64,000 nucleotides of DNA from Niveibacterium sp. 24ML. GTDB lineage: Bacteria > Pseudomonadota > Gammaproteobacteria > Burkholderiales > Rhodocyclaceae. The stretch spans positions 217,874 through 281,873 of the forward strand of contig NZ_JAPFHA010000003.1 in the NCBI RefSeq assembly GCF_026586805.1. Reading direction: 5' to 3'. A program made the position numbers and the translations under genes. The notes under the pieces were generated by a model, which searched no databases, was not told the origin of the DNA, and worked only from the letters and a program-made list of their open reading frames with translations. Position 1 is the stretch's first letter, and every line of letters starts with the position of its first letter. Below, piece after piece: positions 15,272 through 26,467 of the stretch.

Positions 15272-17767
15272 ATGTCATCCCTTCGACTTGCCCTGACCGC
15301 TCTGCGCCGTGACATGCGCGCGGGGGAACTCAAACTCTTGATGGTGGCGCTGGTTCTCGCCGTTGCCAGCCTGAGCAGTGTTGCTTTTCTGACCGACCGG
15401 GTTGGCCGCGCGCTTGATCGTGATGCGAACCAATTGCTCGGTGGTGACTTGTTGATCGTTTCCGATCATCCGGTGCCACCAGCCTTTGAGGCTGATGCAC
15501 GGGCGCGTGGGCTTGAGCGCGCGGAGACCTGGTTGTTTTCGAGCATGGTGACGGCGGCCGATCAGGCGCAACTTGCGGGTGTAAAGGCCGCGAGCGACAG
15601 CTACCCGCTGCGTGGTGGCTTGCGCTTGCGGGATCAGGTCGATGGGCCTGAACGCGGCGTCAAGGCGGCGCCGGCCCGTGGTGAGGTCTGGGTTGATGAG
15701 CGCTTGATCGGCATGCTCGGCATCAAGGTGGGTGATTCGGTGGGGGTCGGTCTGCTGCAACTGAAGGTTGCAGCAATCCTGAGCTACGAGCCGGATCGCG
15801 GCGCCAATTTCTTCGCCCTCGCACCCCGCCTGCTGATGAACCTTGCAGACGTGCCGGCCAGCGGCCTGGTTCAGCCAGGTAGCCGGGTGACCTACCGCGT
15901 GCATCTGGCGGGTTCGAGCGAATCGGTGGTGGGCTTCGAGGCGTTTGCAAAGCCGCGGCTTGGACGCGGCGAGGCGATCGAGTCGATCCAGAATGCGCGC
16001 CCCGAATTGCGCAACATGCTTGACCGTGCGCATCGCTTTCTGAGCCTTGCTGCGCTGCTTGCGGTGGTGTTGTCATCGGTTGCGGTGGGTCTGGCGACGC
16101 GGCGTTTCGTCCTCCGCCACCTTGATGGCTGTGCCGTGATGCGCTGCTTCGGCGCGACGCAGGCGGTGCTGCTGAGGGTGTATCTGGGTGAATTTGTGCT
16201 GCTGGGTTTGCTGGCGGCGCTGGTGGGGGCGGCGCTGGGCTTGGTTGTCCACTACGTACTCGCGTTCGCGCTGGCCGGCTTGATCGAGGCCGAACTGCCC
16301 GCGCCGTCCGTCTGGCCTGCAGTGCAGGGCATGCTCGCCAGCATGGTCTTGCTGCTGGGCTTTTCAATGCCGCAACTGATGCGCCTGGGGCGGGTGTCGA
16401 CCCTGCGTGTCCTGCGTCGTGAGTGGGCGGCATTCGAGACCGCCGGGGCCGCAAGCTGGCTGGCGGCAGGTGTCGCCTTGGCGGCGCTGATGCTCTGGGT
16501 GGCGGGGGATTGGCGTCTGGGGGGCTGGGTTGCCGGTGGCTTCGCGGCGGCTCTGCTGGTTTATGCGCTGATCGCCCGTGCCGTGATCGGGCTCTTTGCC
16601 CATGCGCGACGTCTGCCCGGTGCGGCGGGCGGCGGCTGGCGCTATGGCCTGGCTTCGCTGGGGCGGCGCTCGGCGGGCGCCACGGTGCAGGCGGTGGCCT
16701 TGTCGCTGGGGCTGACGGCGATGTTGCTGCTTTCAGTGGGCCATAGCGACTTGCTCGACGGCTGGCGGAAGAAAGTACCGCCAGAAGCGCCGAACCGCTT
16801 TGCAGTCAACATTCAACCGGATCAGCTCGACGGAATCCGGCAGCGATTCGTAGCCGAAGGGCTGCCACCGCCCGAGTTGATGCCGATGATCCGCGGGCGC
16901 CTGGTTGCCATCAACGGGGTGGCGGTTGACCCGAGCCGCTATGAAGAAGGCCGCGCGCAGCGCCTGGCCGAGCGGGAATTCAACCTGAGCCATTCAGACC
17001 GGATTCAGGTGGGCAACCGCATCGTCGGGGGCACTTGGCACGGTGCCAGCACCCAAGCCGAATGGTCGGTCGAGCAGGGGATCGCGAAGACCCTCGGCCT
17101 CAAGTTGGGCGACCGCCTGCGCTTCGAGGTTGGCGGCACGATGGTGGAGGCGCCGGTGACCAGCCTGCGTGGGCTGGAGTGGGATTCGATGCGGGTGAAT
17201 TTCTTTGTGGTCGGCTCGCCGGGTTTGCTGGCGGGGCAGCCCACCAGCTACATCACCAGCTTTCACCTTCCGCCGGGGCATCCCGGCTTTACCGCGGGCT
17301 TGTCCCGCGCTTACCCGAACCTGACCGTGATCGACGCGTCGGCCTTGCTGGCGCAAATGCAGGACACCATGGAGGTGCTGATTCGCGCGGTGAAGCTTGT
17401 ATTTGGGCTGGCGCTGGTGGCAGGGCTGGTCGTGATGGCGGCGGCACTGCAGTCGACCCACGATGAGCGGGCGCACGAATTGGCGGTATTGCGCACTTTG
17501 GGGGCCCGCGATGGCCAGCTCCGGCGTGCCTTGCTGGCTGAGTTTGCGGCGTTGGGGCTGGTGGCCGGGGGCCTTGGTGCGTTCGGCGCGCTTGGAATCG
17601 GTTGGGCCCTGGCCACGCAGGTGTTCCAGTTTGCCTTCAGCCCGAGCCTGCTTTCGTTTGCCGCAGGGGGCCTGGCGGGTGTGGCCGCGGTGGTGCTGGC
17701 GGGCTGGGCGGGTACGCGCGGCGTGATGCGCACACCGCCGCTTGTGAGCTTGCGCGCCCTCGCCTGA
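15272..17767 (+). CDS. ABC transporter permease, FtsX/YbbP type
   Basis: A protein of about 831 residues with an N-terminal membrane segment after LRRDMRAGELKLLMVALVLA, three more near residues 255-385, a second FtsX-like block, and three helices at the C-terminus (from HDERAHELAVLRTLGARDGQ onward). This is the two-FtsX-domain layout of YbbP permeases, which usually pair with the ATPase YbbA and sit near tesA. Neither partner is adjacent here. Starts at 15200 and 15245 are also possible; 15272 (MSSLRLALTALRRD) fits the family start best. The substrate is unknown, possibly lipoprotein or lysophospholipid handling. Confidence 0.85.
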   Translation: MSSLRLALTALRRDMRAGELKLLMVALVLAVASLSSVAFLTDRVGRALDRDANQLLGGDLLIVSDHPVPPAFEADARARGLERAETWLFSSMVTAADQAQLAGVKAASDSYPLRGGLRLRDQVDGPERGVKAAPARGEVWVDERLIGMLGIKVGDSVGVGLLQLKVAAILSYEPDRGANFFALAPRLLMNLADVPASGLVQPGSRVTYRVHLAGSSESVVGFEAFAKPRLGRGEAIESIQNARPELRNMLDRAHRFLSLAALLAVVLSSVAVGLATRRFVLRHLDGCAVMRCFGATQAVLLRVYLGEFVLLGLLAALVGAALGLVVHYVLAFALAGLIEAELPAPSVWPAVQGMLASMVLLLGFSMPQLMRLGRVSTLRVLRREWAAFETAGAASWLAAGVALAALMLWVAGDWRLGGWVAGGFAAALLVYALIARAVIGLFAHARRLPGAAGGGWRYGLASLGRRSAGATVQAVALSLGLTAMLLLSVGHSDLLDGWRKKVPPEAPNRFAVNIQPDQLDGIRQRFVAEGLPPPELMPMIRGRLVAINGVAVDPSRYEEGRAQRLAEREFNLSHSDRIQVGNRIVGGTWHGASTQAEWSVEQGIAKTLGLKLGDRLRFEVGGTMVEAPVTSLRGLEWDSMRVNFFVVGSPGLLAGQPTSYITSFHLPPGHPGFTAGLSRAYPNLTVIDASALLAQMQDTMEVLIRAVKLVFGLALVAGLVVMAAALQSTHDERAHELAVLRTLGARDGQLRRALLAEFAALGLVAGGLGAFGALGIGWALATQVFQFAFSPSLLSFAAGGLAGVAAVVLAGWAGTRGVMRTPPLVSLRALA

Positions 17768-17770
17768 GGT

Positions 17771-19546
17771 TCAGGGTTCCGCCTGGGTTGGCGCAACGCG
17801 GGGCAGCCTGAGCGTAAAGCTGGTGCCCTCGCCCTCGACCGAGCGAACATCAATGCGGCCCCCCAGTACGCCGACGACGATGTTGTGCACGATGTGCAGC
17901 CCCAGCCCGGTGCCGCCCATGCCAAGGCGCGTCGTGAAGAATGGATCGAACACCTTGCCCAGGTTGGCGGCCGGGATGCCGCGGCCGAAGTCGGTGACAT
18001 CGAGCGAGACTTCGGCGCCATCCAGCGTGGCCGATATCTTCACCGTGCCCGGCCCGCCGGGCGCGTAGGCATGGAGCACCGCGTTCTGGATCAGGTTCAT
18101 CAAGACCTGGTCGAAGGGGCCGGGGTAGCTGTCCAGTTCCACTTCAGGTATGGCACCCAGCTCCACCACCACGCCGGCGCGGCGCAGGCTCGGCTGCATG
18201 GTGACGATCAGTTCGTGCAGGGTGCGTGCAAGCGAGAAACGCCGCCGCTGTTCGCTGGTGCGATCGCTGGCCACCTGCTTGAAGCTTGCAACCAGTTCGC
18301 CGGCGCGGCTGAGGCTGCGCTGGATGATGGCGCTGGCCTCCTTCATCTGCGACAGCGCGTCTTGCCATTCAGAACGTTTGAGCGCTTCGCCCGGCCGATC
18401 AAGGCGGCGCAGCATTTCGCCGAGGGTGCTGGCGGCCAGCAAGCTGTTGCCCACCGGGGTGTTCAACTCGTGCGCGATGCCCGCGACCAGCGAACCGAGT
18501 GCGGCAAGCTTTTCACTGCGGACCAGATCGCCCTGGGTCTGCCGCAAGGTATTTACCAAGCGTTCAAGTTCGTCACGGGTGTGGCTTAATTGCTCGGTTC
18601 GGGCCGCGATCCGCGATTCCAGTTCCTGATTGAGCCGAGCCAGTTCAGCGCTTGCCTGCTCACGCTGGCGGGTCTCGCGCATCAGGCGGTACGCCAGCGA
18701 ACCGATCACCAGCGCAATCAGCAGGTAGGCCGTGCGAAGCCCGATGATGCTCGCGGCCGAGGCGCCCCAGCCTTGGCGAGGGGCGGCCGCCAGCACCCAG
18801 TGGCCGCCGGGTAGATCGAGCCGCGCGCGCACCGGCTCAGCTGCGAACACACGCGCATCGCCGAAGAAGACCTCACCGGCCTCGCCTGCGGCATCCTTGC
18901 CGCGAATCGCGAGCACGAACTCATCGGTGCTTGCCTCCAGGCCTGCCGTGCGCTGCAGCCCTTCCCAGTCCACCACCAGACTCATCAAGCCCCAGTACTT
19001 GCCATGCGAATCAAAGACGGGCGTGCGGCTGACGAGGCCGCGTCCGCCCTGAACCAGATCCACCGGGCCGGCAACAACGGTTTGCCGGCGCTCCATCGCG
19101 CGCTTCACCGCTGGCCATTGCTTCGGGTTATCGGGGTAGTACAGGCCGATCACCTTTTCATTGCCGGCCAAGGGGTGCACCCATTGCACGCGGTTGTCCG
19201 GTGCAATCACGATGTTGCGAACGTTCCTGCCCGACTTGTAGAGTGCCGAGAGCAGGTCGCCAGCATTGGCGCCGTCAATCAGGTTGCCTTTTGCGCTGGC
19301 GAACGCCACCAAACCGCTTGAAAGAAACAGCGTCGCATTGAGTTCGGATTCCAGACGCGCGCGGGCACTCGCGACATGGGCGGTCACCAGTGCCCGCTGC
19401 TGTTCAATCTGCCGCGCTGCTTCAAGCTGCACACCTGCTTCGCCCACGGCGATGACCGCGATAACCTGGGCCAATGGCACGAAAAGGCGCCATCCGCGCG
19501 TGGGGCGCAGCCGGGCAAGCAAAGCCATCGGTGGTTTCCGGTCCAT
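17771..19546 (-). CDS. Membrane sensor histidine kinase with CHASE-like sensor
   Basis: A protein of about 591 residues: a membrane helix (residues 16-36), an extracytoplasmic sensor domain (about 37-280), a second helix (IIGLRTAYLLIALVIGSLAY), a coiled coil, then the kinase core with phospho-acceptor GSLVAGIAHELNTPVGNS (His near 358) and ATPase motifs LIQNAVLHAY, DFGRGIP and GMGGTGLGLHIV. It senses an unknown signal outside the inner membrane. No response regulator gene is adjacent. The start is uncertain: ATGs at 19546 and 19528 and a TTG at 19660 all lack a clear ribosome site. Confidence 0.87.
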   Translation of the reverse strand: MDRKPPMALLARLRPTRGWRLFVPLAQVIAVIAVGEAGVQLEAARQIEQQRALVTAHVASARARLESELNATLFLSSGLVAFASAKGNLIDGANAGDLLSALYKSGRNVRNIVIAPDNRVQWVHPLAGNEKVIGLYYPDNPKQWPAVKRAMERRQTVVAGPVDLVQGGRGLVSRTPVFDSHGKYWGLMSLVVDWEGLQRTAGLEASTDEFVLAIRGKDAAGEAGEVFFGDARVFAAEPVRARLDLPGGHWVLAAAPRQGWGASAASIIGLRTAYLLIALVIGSLAYRLMRETRQREQASAELARLNQELESRIAARTEQLSHTRDELERLVNTLRQTQGDLVRSEKLAALGSLVAGIAHELNTPVGNSLLAASTLGEMLRRLDRPGEALKRSEWQDALSQMKEASAIIQRSLSRAGELVASFKQVASDRTSEQRRRFSLARTLHELIVTMQPSLRRAGVVVELGAIPEVELDSYPGPFDQVLMNLIQNAVLHAYAPGGPGTVKISATLDGAEVSLDVTDFGRGIPAANLGKVFDPFFTTRLGMGGTGLGLHIVHNIVVGVLGGRIDVRSVEGEGTSFTLRLPRVAPTQAEP

Positions 19547-19659
19547 GCAGGGATTACGGGCAGGGCGCCGCCGAACTTGAGCTTTTTGTGCTTCAAGGCA
19601 GCGCGGAGGCGATGCGCCGGGCCGGTATACTCGCCCGATTAGCTTGCGACGGATGCCCA

Positions 19660-21063
19660 ATGCTTGAAGTGCTGCCCTTGGTTTTCTCGATTCTCACGCT
19701 TCTGGCGGTGGCCTGGCTGGTGGCGACAGCTGCTGCGGCACGAGCCACAGCCGAGCGCCTAGCCGATGAGCGCGCGCAGCGGCTTGAGGCCAACCTGGTG
19801 CAAGCCCTGCGGCTGACCGAAACTGACCTTGCCGCAGGTATTGAACGGCAAGTTGAGCGCCTTGCCGCGAACCAGGCCGAAACCGCCGAACGTTTGCGGG
19901 CGCAGGTGTTCGAGGCCCTCAGGGCGACGGCCGATGCGGTGGCCGACTCGCGGCGCAGTCTTGAACAGGGCACGGCGAGCCAGCGCGAGGACTTGGCGAC
20001 CCGGCTGACCGAGCTGGCCCAGGGCTTGGCGACACGCCACGAACAACTGCGCGGACACTTGACCGAAGCCATGCTCAAGAGCGTGGCCGAGCAGGCGAGG
20101 GCGGACCGGGAATTGCTGCAAGGCGGGCTCAATGCCGCATCGCAGCAGATGGCGACCAGCAATGAAGCGCTGATGCGGATGCTGGCCGAGCGGCTGGATA
20201 CGATTACCGGGGTTGTGCATCAGCGGCTCGATGAAGGCTTCAAGAAGACCAATGAGACCTTTGCCAGCGTGATGGCGCGGCTGGCGACGATTGACGAGGC
20301 GCAGAAAAAGATCGACGGGCTGACCACCAACGTCGTCAGCCTGCAGGAATTGCTGGGTGACAAGCGTTCGCGTGGCGCCTTCGGCGAGGTGCAGCTTGAG
20401 GCGCTGATCAAGAACACCCTGCCGCCGGATGGCTATGGCTTCCAGGTGCAGTTGAGCAGCGGTGTGCGTGCGGACTGTGTGCTCAACTTGCCGGAGCCCA
20501 CCGGCCGCGTGGCAGTGGACGCGAAGTTCCCGCTCGAGAACTACCACCGCATGTTCGAACAGGGCGCGGGCGAGGCCGAGCGCAAAGTTGCGCAAGCGGC
20601 CTTCCGGGCGGACATCAAGCGTCATGTCGACGCGATTGCATCCAAGTACATCATTGCCGGTGAAACCTCGGATGGCGCCGTGATGTTCGTGCCGGCCGAA
20701 GCCGTGTTTGCCGAGATCCATGCTTACCACCCCGAACTGGTGCAGTACGCCCTGGCGCGCCGGGTCTGGATCGTGTCGCCAACCACCTTGATGGCGGTGC
20801 TCAACACGGCCCGCGCGGTGCTCAAGGATGTTGAAACCCGCAAACAGATCCATGTGATCAAGGATGCACTGGGCAAGCTCGCGAAAGACTTCTCGCGCTT
20901 TGACGAACGGATGCAGAAGCTGGCAACGCATATCCGCCAGGCCCATGAAGATGTGCAGGATGTGCACACCTCAAGCAAGAAGATTTCGAGCCACTTCACC
21001 CGCATCGAGCAAGTGCAACTTGAAGACGGGCCACGGGCCCTGATCGAAGACGGCGAGAGCTGA
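19660..21063 (+). CDS. rmuC: DNA recombination protein RmuC
   Basis: This 467-residue protein has an N-terminal membrane anchor (VLPLVFSILTLLAVAWLVAT), a long coiled coil (residues 30-200) and the RmuC core: LLGDKRSRGAFGEVQLEALI, VAVDAKFPLENYHRM, DGAVMFVPAEAVFAEIHAYH and WIVSPTTLMAVLNT. RmuC limits inversions at short inverted repeats and has a predicted nuclease-like fold. It starts at ATG 19660, divergent from the sensor kinase. Confidence 0.93.
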   Translation: MLEVLPLVFSILTLLAVAWLVATAAAARATAERLADERAQRLEANLVQALRLTETDLAAGIERQVERLAANQAETAERLRAQVFEALRATADAVADSRRSLEQGTASQREDLATRLTELAQGLATRHEQLRGHLTEAMLKSVAEQARADRELLQGGLNAASQQMATSNEALMRMLAERLDTITGVVHQRLDEGFKKTNETFASVMARLATIDEAQKKIDGLTTNVVSLQELLGDKRSRGAFGEVQLEALIKNTLPPDGYGFQVQLSSGVRADCVLNLPEPTGRVAVDAKFPLENYHRMFEQGAGEAERKVAQAAFRADIKRHVDAIASKYIIAGETSDGAVMFVPAEAVFAEIHAYHPELVQYALARRVWIVSPTTLMAVLNTARAVLKDVETRKQIHVIKDALGKLAKDFSRFDERMQKLATHIRQAHEDVQDVHTSSKKISSHFTRIEQVQLEDGPRALIEDGES

Positions 21064-21093
21064 GTCCCCGGTATTCACTGAAGGAGTCTGACG

Positions 21094-21600
21094 ATGTCGA
21101 TTGATCTCTACCGGCTGTCCGTAGGCAGCTTTCAGCGCCATCTCGAGCATATCGATGCACTGCTGAGCAAGGCGCTGACGCATTGCGCCGAGCATGGCGT
21201 CGATCCGCATGACTTGCTGGGAGCCCGCCTGGCCCCCGATATGTTCGACTTCAAACGCCAGGTGCAGATCGCGTGCGACTTCGCCAAGGGCGCCGGCGCC
21301 CGGCTGGCCGGGGTGGAAGTGCCCAAGTTCGAAGACGATGAACAGAGCTTTGAAGACCTGCGGGTGCGGGTCAACAAGACCATGGGCTTTCTGCGCAGTC
21401 TGTCGCCCCAGGATTTCTTCAATGCCGATACGCGCACCGTGGTGATTCCCTTGCGTGACCGCACGCTGCGCATGGAAGGCGCAACCTACCTGGTGGACTT
21501 CGCGCTGCCGAACTTCTACTTCCACTACACCACCGCCTACGATCTGCTGCGCCACAAAGGCGTGGCGATCGGCAAGCGTGACTTTATCGGCGACGTTTGA
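21094..21600 (+). CDS. DUF1993 family protein
   Basis: This 168-residue helical protein begins MSIDLYRLSVGSFQRHLEHI and has YLVDFALPNFYFHYTTAYDLLRHKG near the end, both typical of DUF1993, a DinB-like four-helix fold without a settled function. AAGGAG lies seven bases before the ATG. It follows rmuC by 30 nt and may be cotranscribed with it. Confidence 0.85.
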   Translation: MSIDLYRLSVGSFQRHLEHIDALLSKALTHCAEHGVDPHDLLGARLAPDMFDFKRQVQIACDFAKGAGARLAGVEVPKFEDDEQSFEDLRVRVNKTMGFLRSLSPQDFFNADTRTVVIPLRDRTLRMEGATYLVDFALPNFYFHYTTAYDLLRHKGVAIGKRDFIGDV

Positions 21601-21632
21601 ACCTAACGCCGTGTTTGCCTGAGCAGCCAAGC

Positions 21633-21659
21633 TCAAGCCGTCACCGGAACTGCCGTTAG
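21633..21659 (+). promoter_or_regulatory. Candidate sigma-28 (FliA) promoter for the chemoreceptor gene
   Basis: TCAAGCCG (21633-21640), an 11-nt spacer and GCCGTTAG (21652-21659) resemble the flagellar sigma-28 pattern TAAAGTTT-N11-GCCGATAA. The -10 part matches six of eight bases and the spacing is exact; the -35 is weaker. It lies about 75 nt before the chemoreceptor start, where such a promoter is expected. Confidence 0.45.
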
Positions 21660-21734
21660 CCCCCGAATACTGACGATCCCTGTTCGGGCCACACCCATGG
21701 CGCGACGTGGGCGCGGTGTTCAGGGGGACTCCAC

Positions 21735-23351
21735 ATGACCATCACGACCCGCCTCGCCAGCCTGATCGGTGGGGCCATTCTCGCGCTGCTGGTGGTGGGC
21801 GCGATCGGCCTGGTGCAACTGGGGCGGCTCAACGCTTCGGTGCGGCAGGTGACCGAGCAGGAGGTGCCGGCACTTGAGGCCGTCAAGGGCTTTGAGGCCC
21901 GCTATCACGAGCTGCGTACTCTGGTGTTCCGCCATATCGCAGATCCTGATACGCAGCGCAAGTCGGCCATCGATAGTGAGCTGAAGGGCAAAGTCGCCGC
22001 GCTGGATCAGGATATCCAGCGCTTCGAGAGCCAGTTGCTGGACGGCGAAAACAAGAAGCGCGTCGGCGAGTTCCGCAAAACGGTGGCGGCCTATTTCCTG
22101 GTGTGCGAAACCGCGTTCGCGCGCTCGCGCCAGAATCAGACCGAAGCGGCCATGGAACTGGCCGTCAGTCCATTCATCGAAGACGCGGCGGTGCTCAGCG
22201 CCGAAATCCTTGGCGGGCTTGCCAAAGAGGCGGGGATGCGGGTGGCGACGACGCGCGAAGCGGCGGCAGCGACCTACAAGACCGCATTTGGCGTGCTGGC
22301 CGGTCTCATTGTGGCGGCCATCGCGGGCATGGTGGTGCTCGGCTGGTTGCTGGCCTCGTCGATTACCAAGCCGCTGGCGATGCTGCGCAACACCGTGGTG
22401 GAGATTGGCAGCTCGCTCGATTTCACCCGCCGAATCCCGTCCAAGGGGCGTGACGAGATCGGCCAGACCATGACTGCGTTCAACACCATGGTTGAATCCG
22501 TGCAGGCTTCGTTCGTCGAACTGGCCAAGAGCGCCAAACGCGTGGGCGAAGCGGCTCGCGGCATGGAGAACACCTCGCGCCAGTTGGCACAAAGCGCGGG
22601 CGTACAGGCGGACTCGGCATCGGCCATGGCGGCCGCGGTGGAAGAGGTGACCGTGAGCATCAATCACGTCGCCGACCGTGCGCAGGAGGCCGCGACCCTC
22701 TCTGCCGAGGCAAGCCGCAGTGCCGATTCGGGCGCCGGCGTCGTGGGCGCCACGGTCGAGCGCTTCGGCCAGATCGCCAGCGAAGTCGATCAGACCTCCG
22801 CCAGCCTTGACGCATTGCAGACTGAAACGGCCCGGATCTCTTCGGTGGTTGCGGTGATCAAGGAGGTGGCGGAACAGACCAACTTGCTGGCGCTCAACGC
22901 GGCAATCGAAGCCGCGCGCGCGGGCGAACAGGGGCGGGGTTTTGCAGTGGTGGCCGATGAGGTGCGCGGCCTGGCCGAGCGCACGGCAAAGTCGACCAGC
23001 GAGATCTCGCAGCTGGTGGGGCGGATTCAGGCCGGTGCGCAGCAAGTGGTGCAGCGCATGCAGCAAACGGTTGCAACCGTGAAGGAGGGCGCCACCGAAG
23101 CGGTGGCCGCCGGCGAGGCGATCCGGACGATTCGCGGCTCATCGGATCAGGCCGTCTCGATGGTCAGCGACATCACCGATTCCATCCGCGAGCAGAGCGC
23201 GGCGAGCACCGCCATCGCCCAGCAGGTTGAGCGCATCGCCACCATGACCGAAGAGTCCACCGCTAGCGCGCAACACACCGCGAGCGCTGCTTCCGATCTG
23301 AACGCGCTGGCCGAAAACATGGTCGGCGCAATTTCGCGTTACCGCTATTGA
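21735..23351 (+). CDS. Methyl-accepting chemotaxis protein
   Basis: This 538-residue receptor has a first membrane helix (residues 9-31), a periplasmic four-helix-bundle sensor, a second helix ([21 protein letters not shown]), a HAMP domain and a long signalling coiled coil with the conserved hairpin tip [20 protein letters not shown] and [19 protein letters not shown]. It signals to CheA/CheW. A GGGGGA site precedes the ATG. The gene just downstream encodes a maltose-type binding protein 10 nt away, so the receptor may read ligand-loaded binding protein, as Tar does with MalE in Escherichia coli. Confidence 0.93.
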   Translation: MTITTRLASLIGGAILALLVVGAIGLVQLGRLNASVRQVTEQEVPALEAVKGFEARYHELRTLVFRHIADPDTQRKSAIDSELKGKVAALDQDIQRFESQLLDGENKKRVGEFRKTVAAYFLVCETAFARSRQNQTEAAMELAVSPFIEDAAVLSAEILGGLAKEAGMRVATTREAAAATYKTAFGVLAGLIVAAIAGMVVLGWLLASSITKPLAMLRNTVVEIGSSLDFTRRIPSKGRDEIGQTMTAFNTMVESVQASFVELAKSAKRVGEAARGMENTSRQLAQSAGVQADSASAMAAAVEEVTVSINHVADRAQEAATLSAEASRSADSGAGVVGATVERFGQIASEVDQTSASLDALQTETARISSVVAVIKEVAEQTNLLALNAAIEAARAGEQGRGFAVVADEVRGLAERTAKSTSEISQLVGRIQAGAQQVVQRMQQTVATVKEGATEAVAAGEAIRTIRGSSDQAVSMVSDITDSIREQSAASTAIAQQVERIATMTEESTASAQHTASAASDLNALAENMVGAISRYRY

Positions 23352-23361
23352 GGGGTCTGGC

Positions 23362-24564
23362 ATGCGCGCACACATCATTGCAGGCGTACTCGCGCTCGGC
23401 CTTGCCTCAACGGCGATCGCGGGCGAAAAGGGCAAGCTGCTCATCTGGATCAACGGCGACAAGGGTTACACCGGCCTGCAGCAGGTTGCAGATGCTTTCG
23501 GCAAGAAATACGGGGTGACTGCCAAGGTGGAGCACCCGGAAGACCCGACCAAGAAATTTGAAGAGTCGGCTAAAAGTGCGAACGGACCTGACGTGTTCCT
23601 GTGGGCCCACGACCGCATTGGCGACTGGATCAGCAAGGGCTTGATCAGCGAAGTCACGCCGCCTGAGGCCTTGCGCAAGGAGCTGGTGTCGGTGGGCTGG
23701 GACGCCTTCACCGTCAACGGCAAGACCTGGGGCTACCCGGTGGGTGCCGAGGCGATCATGCTGCTCTACAACAAGAAGCTGCTGCCCAAGCCGCCGGCAA
23801 CCTTCGAGGAAATCATCGCGCTTGATAAGGAACTGGCCGCCAAGGAAGTCAAGGCGATCGGCTGGGATTACACGAACTCCTACTTCACCTGGCCCTTGAT
23901 GGCTGCCAATGGTGGCTACGTGTTCAAGCGCGAAAGCAGCGGCAGCTACAACGCGGCCGACGTGGGGGTGGCAACACCGGGGGCCTTGCTGGGGGGCAAG
24001 CTACTGGCGGACTACATCGCCGCGGGCGTCTTGCCCAAAGGGGGTTTGCCGTACGGCGATGCCGAGAAAGCCATGACAAGCGGCAAGCAGGCCATGTGGA
24101 TCAACGGCCCTTGGGCGTGGGATGCGCTACGCAAGGCAGGCATCGATTTCGGCGTTGCGCCGCTGCCGACGCTGGCCGGTAAGCCGGCACGCCCGTTTGT
24201 CGGGGTGCTGGGAGCGATGATCGTGGCTGACACGCCTAACCGCGATCTTGCGGTGAAGTTCATCGAAGAGTTCCTGATGACCGAAGAGGGGCTCAAGACA
24301 GTCAATGCCGATAAGCCGATCGGCGTGCCGCTGAACAAGAAGCTCTTCTGGTCGCTGATGGGGGACGAGAAGATCCGGATCTCGATGGACGGCGTGACCT
24401 TTGGCCGGCCGATGCCCTCCAACCCGGAAATGGGGCGCTTCTGGACCTCTTTCACCTTGGCGCTCAAAGGCATTGCCGTGGCGAAGAAGACGCCCGATGA
24501 ACTGTTGGGCACCGCAGCCAAGGACATGCTTAATCCGCCCGAGCCCAAACCCGCGGCAAAGTAG
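23362..24564 (+). CDS. malE: Maltose/maltodextrin-type periplasmic binding protein
   Basis: This 400-residue protein has a signal peptide (MRAHIIAGVLALGLASTAIA) followed by GKLLIWINGDKGYTGLQQVA, GPDVFLWAHDRIGDW, AEAIMLLYNKKLLPKPPATF and KQAMWINGPWAWDALRKAGI, closely matching MalE of Escherichia coli. It should bind maltose or maltodextrins in the periplasm. GAGGGG lies seven bases before the ATG and the chemoreceptor stop is 10 nt upstream. No malF, malG or malK genes are present, so here it may serve chemotaxis or work with a transporter encoded elsewhere. Confidence 0.88.
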   Translation: MRAHIIAGVLALGLASTAIAGEKGKLLIWINGDKGYTGLQQVADAFGKKYGVTAKVEHPEDPTKKFEESAKSANGPDVFLWAHDRIGDWISKGLISEVTPPEALRKELVSVGWDAFTVNGKTWGYPVGAEAIMLLYNKKLLPKPPATFEEIIALDKELAAKEVKAIGWDYTNSYFTWPLMAANGGYVFKRESSGSYNAADVGVATPGALLGGKLLADYIAAGVLPKGGLPYGDAEKAMTSGKQAMWINGPWAWDALRKAGIDFGVAPLPTLAGKPARPFVGVLGAMIVADTPNRDLAVKFIEEFLMTEEGLKTVNADKPIGVPLNKKLFWSLMGDEKIRISMDGVTFGRPMPSNPEMGRFWTSFTLALKGIAVAKKTPDELLGTAAKDMLNPPEPKPAAK

Positions 24565-24569
24565 GAAGC

Positions 24570-25132
24570 TCAGCCAGCGAGGGTGTCGGGCGAGTTCAGA
24601 TTCTTGAAGGCGCCCGCTTGGTCGGTGAAGTCGACCGGGCGGGCGCCGATCGATTCCAGCCACGCCCCGACACGGCGTTCGCCCTTTTCCAGATCCGCCG
24701 ACAGGCGCGCTGCCAATGCCGTTTGCAGCAGGCAGAACACCGGCTGCATGCGGCCGTGCAGCGAGACGACCGCTGCCGCGGCGCCGTTGGCGGTGGCCTG
24801 CGCGAGTTTCTGCGCCAGATTGGGTGGCAGATCCGGGCTATCGCAGGGCACGCACAACAACCAACCGGGCGCTGCAGCGTGCAGCCCCGACTCAATGCCC
24901 GCGAGCGGGCCGCAGAAGCCATTCTGTCGATCCGCGAGCACCGCTACGCCCAGGGCGCCATAGCGCTCACGATTGCGGTTGGCGCTGATCAGCACCTGGC
25001 TGACCTGAGGCGCGAGCCGATCCAGCACCTGCTCGATCAAGGGCCTGCCCTGGTATTCAACCCAGCCCTTGTCCACGCCCCCCATGCGGCGGCCTTCACC
25101 GCCCGCGAGGATCAGGCCGCTCAGCTGCGCGC

Positions 25133-25136
<4 letters not shown>
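24570..25136 (-). CDS. mobA: Molybdenum cofactor guanylyltransferase
   Basis: This 188-residue protein begins with the nucleotidyltransferase signature [21 protein letters not shown] and has [10 protein letters not shown] and [13 protein letters not shown], as in MobA. It transfers GMP from GTP to molybdopterin to make the guanine dinucleotide cofactor. Its ATG overlaps the moaA stop by 4 nt. Its stop lies 5 nt from the convergent binding-protein gene. Confidence 0.93.
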
Positions 25137-26209
<1,073 letters not shown>

Positions 26210-26406
26210 GGGCGCGGCTTCGAATGCGCCGCCGGATGGCAGCATCACTGGAGTTTAGCCGCCCGCAAGTGCGCCGGCGAATCATTCGAGCCAAGCACGG
26301 AATCACGCTGATGCTGTGCCCGTGGATCCGGCAAATTAAGTGTGCGGCGATTACGTCAGGGGTGAGTTGTTGCGCAAGGCTGAATGCAGCGTGGCTTGCA
26401 AGGTCG

Positions 26407-26448
26407 CCAAAAACAGCCGAGGGCCACCCCGAAAACGGGGCGGCCCCT
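26407..26448 (-). terminator. Terminator of the DUF4397 lipoprotein gene
   Basis: On the minus strand an imperfect stem (AGGGGCCGCCCCG with CGGGGTGGCCCT, loop TTTT) is followed after six bases by TTTTT. It lies about 20 nt after the lipoprotein stop. The T tract is somewhat distant. Confidence 0.6.
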
Positions 26449-26467
26449 GGTTTTGCACAGCGACGGT

